Assembly (NCBI RefSeq): GCF_030539665.1
Contig: NZ_JAUNXR010000001.1
Span: forward strand, 412,767 to 476,766
Source: Methanobrevibacter sp.
GTDB taxonomy: Archaea; Methanobacteriota; Methanobacteria; Methanobacteriales; Methanobacteriaceae
Length of the DNA stretch: 64,000 nt
Direction of reading: 5' to 3'
The position numbers and the translations under genes were made by a program. The notes beneath the pieces were generated by a model. That model saw only the letters and a program-made list of their open reading frames with translations, had not been told where the DNA came from and made no database searches. Positions 45,595 to 53,006 of this stretch are shown here, piece after piece. The first letter of the stretch is position 1. Every line of letters starts with the position of its first letter.

Positions 45595-46620
45595 ATGAAA
45601 GTAGTGATAGATGCTTCTAATGTTGCACATTATAGTAAAAATAATAGTCTTCAACCTCATATGTCCAATCTTTTAGCGGCCGTCAAGGCGTTGGAGGAAA
45701 GTGGCGACGAGTTTGTAATAATTGCAGACGCTTCTCTTCGCCATAAGATTGACGATAAGGAAACCTTTGAAAAGCTATTGGAAAGCGATAATGTTGAAGA
45801 AGTTCCACCTGGAAACGATGCAGACCATTTTATTTTGGACATAGCTACTAAGGAAAATGCTAAAATATTGTCCAACGATAAATTCAGGGATTATGCTGAT
45901 GAATTTAGACATATCAAGTCAATGGTTATTCCGTTTACAATAGAAAATGGCAGATTAACTTTAGGTAAATCCAGCAGCATCAAAAAGGATAAGAACATTT
46001 TACAGCATATTTCCGATGAGATTATCAAGCAGTTGACTTTTAAAAGATGGGAAGTCTATACAGGGAAGGAAGGAATTGAGATTTCTCCTTTAAACATCGC
46101 TAAACAGGCTATTATTCGCATTGACAATGAGGATGATTTCGGAAGCAAGCTTGAAAACATCTTTGCTAAAATCCCTCTCTTCAACAAGATCGTGGATATG
46201 GTTGATGATGTGGAAGTTGCAGCCCCATATGTTATTTTCGTTTTAGTTCATCCTAGGGACTATAAGATGGTTGTCAAAAATGCAGGAAGCATTTCAGTTA
46301 CAATTGCAGACAGGCTGCATCTTGAGAAAAAGCCTTTGATTCTTGTACGTAATGACTTATTTACCAAACCTAAAACTTTCGAGTTAAACATCATGCTGGC
46401 TGATGAGGTTACTGAAAACGCTCCATATAATGTGGTTATTCGCGTAAGCTCTCATGATGAGGTTTTCATTAAGAAAAATTCAAGAAACATAGCCAGTACT
46501 ATCGCTGCTCGTATCGGTTCATTCAAATTCCCATTTGTTTCTGTCAAGCCGGATATGATGTTAACCAGGCCTGGCGAATTTGAAGTGGAATTGGAGAAGG
46601 GAGGAAGCTTCGATGACTAA
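45595..46620 (+). CDS. NYN/Zc3h12a-like ribonuclease with duplicated C-terminal domain
   Basis: The N-terminal 110 residues form a PIN-like NYN nuclease. VVIDASNVAHYSKNN holds the first acid (D6), FVIIADASLRH the second, and VPPGNDADHFILDIA and ILSNDKFRDYADEF the last acids, matching the MCPIP1/Zc3h12a RNase pattern. Residues 130-341 are unlike any domain I know but contain two tandem copies of about 57 residues (212-268 and 278-334), each of the form Y-V-I-x-V-x-x-H-(D) ... S-I-x-x-T-I-A-x-R ... P-x-x-x-V-x-x-D ... F-E-(L/V). AGGTGG precedes the ATG. It overlaps the next gene by 8 nt. The nuclease family is solid; target and partner are inferred. Confidence 0.8.
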   Translation: MKVVIDASNVAHYSKNNSLQPHMSNLLAAVKALEESGDEFVIIADASLRHKIDDKETFEKLLESDNVEEVPPGNDADHFILDIATKENAKILSNDKFRDYADEFRHIKSMVIPFTIENGRLTLGKSSSIKKDKNILQHISDEIIKQLTFKRWEVYTGKEGIEISPLNIAKQAIIRIDNEDDFGSKLENIFAKIPLFNKIVDMVDDVEVAAPYVIFVLVHPRDYKMVVKNAGSISVTIADRLHLEKKPLILVRNDLFTKPKTFELNIMLADEVTENAPYNVVIRVSSHDEVFIKKNSRNIASTIAARIGSFKFPFVSVKPDMMLTRPGEFEVELEKGGSFDD

Positions 46621-47815
46621 TAGCTTAACTAAATTTCTAATTAAGCTATACACTCATCTTAAGCCTATCAGCGTGGGCACTAAATTTTTTCCAACTAATG
46701 AAATTGAAACAGAATATGTGGAGCTTTTTAACTTTACCCAAACAATTTTGCTTGAAATAGAGAAGGCTGAGATTACTTCAGACAGCATTCTGACAAATCT
46801 TAAGAGGGATATAGGTCCTGAAAACATGCCTGAGGATTTCAATTTCTATGAAATCAAGGCGGCGGAAAACAAGATTGAAGAATATGCCCTTGTAAGTAAT
46901 ATAATCATGGGGAGTGACCGTTATTTCTACATAATGCTTCAACGTCCAAGCAGTTTAATAAATGTTTTTGAAAAGATGATTTATTATGAGGGTGGAGAGA
47001 TACTTGAATTGGATTCTACTGAAATAGTTGCAAAGATGCCAAGTAAAAACGATGCAATAAGGCTAGGAATCAAAATGATTGGAATGGGTCTTGAAAAAGG
47101 CATTCCGATAGTCTCAGCAGTTGGAATGACAGGGGCTGCAGCTATTGAAAGGTCACTTGAATACACCGACGAGGTCGGAAACTTCCCGGGAATAGCTTTC
47201 ACAAAACTTGGAGGGGAATATGCATTGGTATTTGAATCCCCATTCAAATTCTCAAAAGGAAAATCAGAGGAATTTGACAATTATCTTTTCATTGATTTGA
47301 TCGATTCAACAAAATTCATCTCCAAATATGGAAGAAACAAGCTTGTTGAACTGATGACTGGAATAAGGCAGTTTATAGAATCAGAATGTGAAGCCGAAAT
47401 TGAAGGATATCGTGAAGGTGGAGATGATTTCATAGCGCGTTTTCCATCAAAGGACTTGGCAATTAGGGCAGGCCTTGATGCGGCATGGTTTGCAGCAAAC
47501 AACAATGCAAAAATAAGGGCAGGCATTGGTAAAAGCAGAAGGGAGGCAGGTCAACGTGCACAGTTGGTTGACAGTTTCAATTCAACCTCACCATTGTCAT
47601 TGGTTATTTTTGAATTGGCAAATGGCCTATACGCTTACAACATACCAACGGAATTCTCAAGAACTTTAATAAACATGTTAGATAACAAGAAAGGAAAATT
47701 AGTGGGAGTTTTCATCTTCGTATTTGTCTTAACATTCCTGTTGTGCATTTTTGGATTTGGATTGCTGAGCTTTGTTGCAGTTGCAATTGCAATCATATAT
47801 GCTTTAGTAATTTAG
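46613..47815 (+). CDS. Membrane-anchored protein with two tandem nucleotide-cyclase-like domains
   Basis: A 400-residue protein. Residues 223-352 resemble a class III cyclase/palm domain: YLFIDLIDSTKFISKYGRN gives the first metal Asp (D228), and YREGGDDFIARFPSKDLAIR gives the GGDD at 269-272. Residues about 96-214 repeat the same plan in degenerate form (EGGEILELDSTEIVAKMPSK, NDAIRLGIKMIG) without the catalytic acids, so one protein may form a pseudo-dimer. Residues 362-399 are two transmembrane helices, leaving the domains in the cytoplasm. GGGAGGAAG precedes ATG 46613. Its start lies inside the NYN nuclease gene, so the two are translationally coupled. The cyclase reading is motif-based inference; I know no named family. 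Confidence 0.6.
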   Translation: MTNSLTKFLIKLYTHLKPISVGTKFFPTNEIETEYVELFNFTQTILLEIEKAEITSDSILTNLKRDIGPENMPEDFNFYEIKAAENKIEEYALVSNIIMGSDRYFYIMLQRPSSLINVFEKMIYYEGGEILELDSTEIVAKMPSKNDAIRLGIKMIGMGLEKGIPIVSAVGMTGAAAIERSLEYTDEVGNFPGIAFTKLGGEYALVFESPFKFSKGKSEEFDNYLFIDLIDSTKFISKYGRNKLVELMTGIRQFIESECEAEIEGYREGGDDFIARFPSKDLAIRAGLDAAWFAANNNAKIRAGIGKSRREAGQRAQLVDSFNSTSPLSLVIFELANGLYAYNIPTEFSRTLINMLDNKKGKLVGVFIFVFVLTFLLCIFGFGLLSFVAVAIAIIYALVI

Positions 47816-47881
47816 ATTGGTAAATTATATATGTTATCAGAATAATAAATTATATAAAAATAAAAAGGATTTTTTGATTAA

Positions 47882-48124
47882 ATGGCAAACGATGGAAAAT
47901 TAGTTTTTATAATGGTTGTAGCACTTGTTGCATTTGGAATAGGTGCAGTTGCAGGTATTACTATTGGAATGGACAATGTAAACAATACCGATAACGCAAC
48001 AGAAGTGACTCATATTGAAAATGTTACAGTTAACATGACCACTAATTTATCAGAGGAAAATGCCCCTATTTATGATCCTGATATTGATCATGTGGATTTC
48101 AACAACAATGAAACATTTTATTAA
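47882..48124 (+). CDS. Small membrane-anchored extracellular protein
   Basis: An 80-residue protein with one N-terminal helix LVFIMVVALVAFGIGAVAGI followed by a short, acidic outside segment rich in N-x-S/T sites (NNTDNATEV, NMTTNLS, NNNETFY). No domain is recognised. GATTAA is only a weak ribosome binding site. It stands alone between the cyclase-like gene and argJ and ends in a T-rich tract. Confidence 0.6.
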   Translation: MANDGKLVFIMVVALVAFGIGAVAGITIGMDNVNNTDNATEVTHIENVTVNMTTNLSEENAPIYDPDIDHVDFNNNETFY

Positions 48125-48166
48125 TTAATTCTTTTTTTTAAAAAACTTCTTTTTTTAGTGATGGTT

Positions 48167-49399
48167 ATGAAAAGTTTAGATTATATAAGTGATATTTCTG
48201 GAGGTTTATCCTGTATAAAAGACCTTGAAGTGGCTGGAAGTAAGGAAGGTAAATATGGTGTAGCTATTATTGTAAGCAAGGATAGTCAGGCGGCAGGAGT
48301 ATTTACCTCAAACAAGGTTGTGGCAGCTCCAGTCAAATACACTAAAAAGATGCTTAAGAATGGAATTGTATCTGCAATTTTTGTAAACAGTGGAAATGCA
48401 AATTGCTTTACAGGCCAACAGGGAATTGAAGATTGTGAAGAATTGGTAAAACTTGTTTCTAAGGATTTGAAGATACCTGAAAGCGAGATAGCTATTGCAT
48501 CTACCGGTGTAATTGGCCGTGAAATGCCAATGGACATTATCGAAAAGGTGGCTTATGAAACATTGTCAAAACTCGATGATACTCCTGAGTCTTCATTGGA
48601 AGCTGCTAAAGCCATTATGACTACTGACACTGTTCCAAAGGAATTTGCAGTTGAAATTGCTTTGGAGAACAATGAAACAGTAAGGATAGGTGGAATTACA
48701 AAAGGAGTTGGAATGATAGCTCCTAATATGGGAACCATGCTTTGCTTTTTAGTCACTGATGCTGTGATGGATCATAAGTACATTAAAAAGGCATTGAAAA
48801 AGGCTGTTGATGACAGCTTCAACATGATTGTAGTTGACGGCGATGAAAGTACCAATGACACTACATTGCTGTTGGCCAACGGTGCTTCAGGGGTTGAAGT
48901 TGTTGAGGACGGCAAAATCAATGAAAGGTTCCAGAAAGGCCTTGATTATATCTGTAAGGTTTTGGCTAAAAAGCAGGTCCGTGATGGTGAAGGTGCATCA
49001 AAGATTATTGAGGCTACAGTTTCAGGGGCAAAATCTAAAGATGATGCCAGAAGGGCTGCAAAATCCATCATTTCATCTGCACTCGTAAAGTCAGCAGTAT
49101 TTGGAGCGGACCCTAATTGGGGAAGAATTGCTGCTGCTGTGGGATATGCGGGAATTGATATGGATGAGACTGTTATCTCCATTGGCCTTGCAAATGATGA
49201 AGATTCAGTGTTCATGGTAAGGGAAGGCAATATTCTGGCTTTGGATGATACTCCTGAACTTAGGCAAGCTGAAGAGATTATGAAAAGCGAGAGGATTTTC
49301 ATAAATGTTGACTTGCATTTGGGGGATTGTTCTGCAACTGCATGGGGTTGCGACCTCACTTATGACTACGTCAAAATCAATGCAGAGTATACTACCTAA
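48167..49399 (+). CDS. argJ: Bifunctional ornithine acetyltransferase / N-acetylglutamate synthase
   Basis: Recycles the acetyl group from N-acetylornithine to glutamate in arginine synthesis. KYGVAIIVSKDSQAAGVFTS, FVNSGNANCFTGQQGIED and STGVIGREMPMD are in the alpha chain. The self-cleavage threonine is in IAPNMGTMLCFLVTDAVM (ATM/GTM-L form), giving alpha and beta chains. NDTTLLLANGASG and ADPNWGRIAAAVGYAG follow in beta. The start is ATG 48167, with GTGATG upstream acting as ribosome binding site. The 410-residue length is normal. Confidence 0.95.
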   Translation: MKSLDYISDISGGLSCIKDLEVAGSKEGKYGVAIIVSKDSQAAGVFTSNKVVAAPVKYTKKMLKNGIVSAIFVNSGNANCFTGQQGIEDCEELVKLVSKDLKIPESEIAIASTGVIGREMPMDIIEKVAYETLSKLDDTPESSLEAAKAIMTTDTVPKEFAVEIALENNETVRIGGITKGVGMIAPNMGTMLCFLVTDAVMDHKYIKKALKKAVDDSFNMIVVDGDESTNDTTLLLANGASGVEVVEDGKINERFQKGLDYICKVLAKKQVRDGEGASKIIEATVSGAKSKDDARRAAKSIISSALVKSAVFGADPNWGRIAAAVGYAGIDMDETVISIGLANDEDSVFMVREGNILALDDTPELRQAEEIMKSERIFINVDLHLGDCSATAWGCDLTYDYVKINAEYTT

Positions 49400-49493
49400 A
49401 TATTTAAATACTTTTAGTTAAATATAGTTTAATGTTATAGATTATTCTATTTTTAAATTATTTTCATTTAATAAATTATTATGAGGAATTAAG

Positions 49494-49598
49494 ATGGCAA
49501 AAGTCAAAGGAACTAATAAAAGAACAAGACAAAAAAGAAGTTATACTAAACCAGGTAGTAAAAGAGGAAGAGGAGTAAAACAAACCTGGAAAAAATAA
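49494..49598 (+). CDS. 34-residue highly basic small protein
   Basis: ATG 49494 opens MAKVKGTNKRTRQKRSYTKP and ends RGVKQTWKK. About half of the residues are Lys or Arg, with no acidic residue. ATGAGGAATTAAG supplies a GAGGAA ribosome binding site, and a hairpin-type terminator follows immediately after the stop. The composition fits an RNA-binding or ribosome-associated peptide, faintly like the start of eS30, but I cannot assign a family. Its own leader and terminator argue for a real gene rather than chance. Confidence 0.65.
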   Translation: MAKVKGTNKRTRQKRSYTKPGSKRGRGVKQTWKK

Positions 49599-49618
49599 TT
49601 CTCTTATTTTTAGAGAAT
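49598..49618 (+). terminator. Terminator-like hairpin after the basic small protein
   Basis: ATTCTCT (49598-49604) pairs with AGAGAAT (49612-49618) around TTATTTT, followed by a pyrimidine-rich stretch. It overlaps the stop codon by one base. Confidence 0.5.
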
Positions 49619-49997
49619 ATTTACTCTCTTCAACTTCTTTTAATCAATTATTTCTCATTTTAACAATCTAATTTTTTAATATTCATTTTATCTATTTTTA
49701 TAGAACCTGCACATTGCATGGTTTGATAAGGGCTCTTGTGCTATATTCTGATAATTGACATGGATTTTATATTTTGATCTTAAATTTTTATCTGGACCAT
49801 TAAAATTGCTTTCACTTCGAAATATTTATTTGGTTTAAACTTATTTATTTCATCTAAAAACAACAACAATCTTTTTATATGTAATTTCACAAAATCATAT
49901 CTATGCACTTCAACCATTCTTAAATATCAAAGGGAATATACTAATTTACATCTATTATGCGCATCTTAGATATGAGTATAAACATAAGGTGAGTTTA
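49619..49997 (+). promoter_or_regulatory. Promoter and structured leader region of the HEPN cassette
   Basis: This 380-nt region has no ORF I can support. CTTTTTATATG at 49871-49881 resembles a TATA box, placing a start near 49898. There, TCATATCTA (49895-49903) is perfectly complementary to TAGATATGA (49967-49975), which ends 12 nt before the GGTGAG ribosome binding site. The ATGCGCAT palindrome lies inside the loop. The first 200 nt show nothing notable. Confidence 0.4.
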
Positions 49998-50444
49998 GTG
50001 AAATCATACTTTGATTTTAAACAGTTTCTTCCATTGGCAGAAGCCATTTTGGAAGAAAAGAGTCTTAAAATAGACGAAGTAAGTGAAGAATGTATTTATC
50101 GCACAGTAATAAACAGAGTTTATTATGCATGCTACAACCATACAAGAGAATGGTTGGAAGTTAAATACGGAATGAAAACACGAGTATTCGATGAAAGTCT
50201 TGGAAAAATGAGAAATAGAAAAAACAAGAGCTCTCATGTAATTGTTTATGAGGATTTGGAGGATATTTCAAATTTAGTTCCAAAAAATCTTAAAAAAAAT
50301 TTCATAACTTTATCTTCAGATTTGAGAGCAATGTTTTTAAAAAGAATTGAAGCAGATTATAATTTATATAAAACAATAAATTTGCAGGACGTTGAAAAGG
50401 TTATTGAGGATGGCATTAATTTAATGCAATTATTAAATTTTTAG
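49998..50444 (+). CDS. HEPN-like domain protein (putative toxin/RNase component)
   Basis: A 148-residue helical protein resembling the small HEPN superfamily. The helix TVINRVYYACYNHTREWLEV matches the usual S/N-R-x-Y-Y-A-x-x-x-x-R pattern, RKNKSSHVIVYEDL gives an R-x5-H, and the last third DLRAMFLKRIEADYNL matches the L-R-x-x-x-x-x-x-x-A-D-Y element. The start GTG at 49998 is 4 nt after GGTGAG (the GTG at 49989 is within that site). The stop is 12 nt from the next gene. HEPN proteins are often RNases of toxin-antitoxin or defence systems; activity here is inferred. Confidence 0.6.
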   Translation: MKSYFDFKQFLPLAEAILEEKSLKIDEVSEECIYRTVINRVYYACYNHTREWLEVKYGMKTRVFDESLGKMRNRKNKSSHVIVYEDLEDISNLVPKNLKKNFITLSSDLRAMFLKRIEADYNLYKTINLQDVEKVIEDGINLMQLLNF

Positions 50445-50456
50445 TTAGGTGGTTTC

Positions 50457-50843
50457 ATGTCAATTGAAATAATTAACAATATTTTGGTTAATCCTTTGGA
50501 GGATTTTAGTGTTTGTAATCAGTTCAATTACGATTATTTAATTGAACAATGGAAATCTTATTTAAATAGTGGAATAAAACAACTGAAATATTTTTTGGAG
50601 AGTATTCTAGATGAATTTCATGGGAGTTGCGTTGAATACATTCCATATTGGGATAATTCTTTTCTTCCTTTTTTCATTATTAGAATTTCCCGTTCCATTC
50701 CATATAAAATTGCTAAAACATATTGGGACGTCATTTATGATAAGATGGAGGATTATTCAATTAGTCATGGTATTATTCCTTCATTTAACAAGATTAATTT
50801 CACAATTGACTATGAAACCATTCCTAGAAACTTTCTGAGGTAG
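50457..50843 (+). CDS. Unknown partner of the HEPN-like protein
   Basis: A 128-residue protein with no recognised family. It is helical at first (FNYDYLIEQWKSYLNSGIKQ, LKYFLESILDEFHG), then alternates strands and helices (FFIIRISRSIPYKIAKTYWD, KINFTIDYETIPRNFLR). It lacks the GSxxxxxSDxD motif of MNT nucleotidyltransferases, so it is not the usual HEPN/MNT antitoxin. AGGTGG precedes the ATG, and the gap to the HEPN gene is 12 nt, so the two form a cassette. It would be the antitoxin or regulator by position only. Confidence 0.55.
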   Translation: MSIEIINNILVNPLEDFSVCNQFNYDYLIEQWKSYLNSGIKQLKYFLESILDEFHGSCVEYIPYWDNSFLPFFIIRISRSIPYKIAKTYWDVIYDKMEDYSISHGIIPSFNKINFTIDYETIPRNFLR

Positions 50844-50966
50844 ATGTTATATTATGTATTTATCTATTTTTAGAGGATTTTGATGTTTGTAATATCATTT
50901 TCAATAAACGATATTCTTTATTAAACCTTAAAAATTTAATTATTATTTTTTTTAAATAATATCCTT

Positions 50967-52000
50967 ATGAAATTTAAAAAAACCTATTTGATGATTTTTG
51001 CAATCAGAGAAATATAAAATATGGGACTCGAAAAGGTTATGAGTCTGCAATTAAGAAGTTTGAAAGATTCAACGAAAAATCCATTGAATTCTTAGTCACC
51101 GAAGCATTGGATGAAGAAAAAAAGGGAATTCCTTTAAAAAACAGAAAGCTAAAGGAGAGGTTAATAGATTATAGAAGTTTTTTAATATCAAGCGACATGT
51201 CTTCCAATTCTGTCAAAACTTATTTTTCAAAGATTAAAACATTCTACAGGCATTTTGAAGTTGAGATTCCTTCTCTTCCAATAATGAAATATGAGAAATC
51301 CTATGAAAGTAGCTATTTGGATTTGCCTACCAAAAGACATATTGCTCAGGTTGTCGATTCTGTTTCTATTGACTTCAAGGCCCTTGTCCTGTTTATGGTT
51401 TCTTCAGGAACTGCCAAGGCCGAAACGTTATCCTTAACCGTTGCCGATTTTATAGATGCAACTTATGAATATCATAATGGGGGATCAATCGAAAATGTTC
51501 TAGATAGCTTAAGCAAAATGGACAATATCGTTCCTACATTTTATCTAAAAAGAATTAAGACAGATAAATATTATTATACGTTCTGTTCTCCTGAAGCAAC
51601 TGACTATATTGTTAGATATTTGCAGATTAGGCCCAATTTATCCTTAAACGATAAATTATTCGACTTTACAAATGCTGCTTTATTGTCCAAGTTCCAGAAG
51701 GTTAATGATGATATGGGTTGGGGTTTTAAGGGAAGGTATAGGTTTTTCAGATCACATACTCTAAGGAAATTCCATGCATCAAACATTGGCTTGACTGCAG
51801 AATATATTGATGCATTGCAGGGCAGAAGCAAAAATGCAGTTCATGAGGCATATATCAAAACAAATCCTCAAAAATTAAAGTCACTTTATGAAAAGGTAAT
51901 GGACAATGTAATCATTTTTAAAAAAGAAAATTCAAAAGTAATGGAGGAATTTCACATTACCATCAACGTTTTTTTATCGGATAAAGACTATAGAATCTAG
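50967..52000 (+). pseudogene. Tyrosine recombinase (integrase) gene with 5' frameshift
   Basis: The continuous frame from 51107 (first start codon, TTG) encodes a tyrosine recombinase catalytic domain with SHTLRKFHASN (H-x-x-R) and a C-terminal AVHEAYIK holding the likely nucleophile tyrosine. Codons continue open upstream to about 50976 with SAM-like core-binding text (LFDDFCNQRNIKYGTRKGYE) but no start. An ATG at 50967 is out of frame by one base across a run of seven A (50976-50982); eight A would restore MKFKKNLFDDFC. The first catalytic position reads SGTAKAE where R is expected (SGTARAE-like). It is probably inactive, unless slippage at the A run rescues it. Confidence 0.65.
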
Positions 52001-52360
52001 TTAAAATCTTCTGTTTACACTTGAATGTGCTTTATCTCTTTTCTTTTTTAAGTCATTATATTTTTTATTTTTAAATTTTCCGGTTATTGGCATTATTGTA
52101 ACCAGGCTTATTGTGTTTTTATCACAGCTGAAAACAAGCTTTATTTCATCATAGTCTTTTGTTGGAGGTGCTGGATAGTAGACTCCATAGCTTTTGTCTG
52201 CTTCCTGTTCATATCTTATAAAGTCCTCTTCCATTATTACTTGCTTAACGTATTTTAAGCTTATGTTATTGTCACTTAAACGTTGGTTGAAATGGCTCAA
52301 TTCAAAGCACCAGTCGATTTCTTCTACATTTCCAACTATAAATTCATCAAAAATATTCAT
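52001..52360 (-). CDS. Small toxin-like protein (possibly DUF4258/RelE-like fold)
   Basis: A 119-residue protein. FNQRLSDNNISLKYVKQVIM followed by a tyrosine-rich stretch and IKLVFSCDKNTISLVTIMPI has the helix-helix-strand-strand plan of DUF4258/BrnT-like toxins, where the last strand ends in V-T-x-x-P. The C-terminus is basic (KKKRDKAHSSVNRRF). No antitoxin gene adjoins it. It abuts the broken integrase end to end (52000/52001). The assignment is tentative and no Shine-Dalgarno is seen at the ATG. Confidence 0.45.
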   Translation of the reverse strand: MNIFDEFIVGNVEEIDWCFELSHFNQRLSDNNISLKYVKQVIMEEDFIRYEQEADKSYGVYYPAPPTKDYDEIKLVFSCDKNTISLVTIMPITGKFKNKKYNDLKKKRDKAHSSVNRRF

Positions 52361-52449
52361 TGATTTTATTTTATTTTCTTATTTTATTAATCTTACTTTT
52401 TCTTTGCTAGGCAAAGTTATTAATATTTTATAAACATAATATAATACTG

Positions 52450-52962
52450 ATGAAATTCAAAAGAAAAAATATTTTAATTGTTTTGGCAATCCTATTGTTG
52501 GCTATTGGAGTGATGTCTTCAGTTGCCGCATATAACTATAAGGGAACAGGATTTTCCCACAATATTCCAGATTCAAAATATTCGGGGCTTTCCGCTCAAG
52601 ATATTCTAAGCAAATACGAGGATACTGATTGTAAAGTCGAATATTCTGGTTTATGCACCAAAGTAATTGATGGAGACACCATTCGTGTTGATGGAATTGG
52701 AAAAGTTCGTTTTGTTGGTGTAAATACTCCAGAACGTGGTGTGGATGGATATAAGGTTTCTAAAAACTTTGTAGCAAAATTATGCAAAAACAAGGTAGTT
52801 GGTTTGGATATTGATGATTCTAAAAATCAGGATAAATATGGTCGTACATTGGCAGTTGTTATTGTAGACGGTAAAAATCTAAACGAAATGCTTTTAAAAG
52901 AAGGGCTTGCCGAAATAATGTATATTCCACCTAGTGAATTTAATCCTCATAGCTGGGTTTAA
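52450..52962 (+). CDS. Secreted thermonuclease-family (SNase-like) nuclease
   Basis: A 170-residue exported nuclease. The N-terminus KRKNILIVLAILLLAIGVMS is a signal peptide/anchor. The SNase domain covers about residues 65-160: VIDGDTIRVDG with the Ca-ligand Asp, KVRFVGVNTPERG with catalytic Arg and Glu, and DKYGRTLAVVIVDGKNLN with the second Arg. LLKEGLAEIMY closes the barrel. It could degrade extracellular DNA or RNA for nutrient use or exclusion. No Shine-Dalgarno is visible. Monocistronic. Confidence 0.88.
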   Translation: MKFKRKNILIVLAILLLAIGVMSSVAAYNYKGTGFSHNIPDSKYSGLSAQDILSKYEDTDCKVEYSGLCTKVIDGDTIRVDGIGKVRFVGVNTPERGVDGYKVSKNFVAKLCKNKVVGLDIDDSKNQDKYGRTLAVVIVDGKNLNEMLLKEGLAEIMYIPPSEFNPHSWV

Positions 52963-53006
52963 ATTTCACTCTTATTTTTTTTAAAAAAATTAATAGAGAT
53001 TATTTT

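Noticed and set aside
50611-50838. A 75-codon plus-strand frame overlapping the HEPN partner gene
   Set aside because: It is contained in the better-supported gene at 50457-50843, which has a strong ribosome binding site.
50872-50893. Partial copy of the start of the HEPN partner gene (19 of 22 bases match 50498-50519)
   Set aside because: The match is short and A+T-rich, and the downstream translation shows only weak similarity; it may be chance.
49400-52450. A complete integrated element with attachment sites
   Set aside because: I found no flanking direct repeat, tRNA target or second recombinase gene, so only a remnant is supported.
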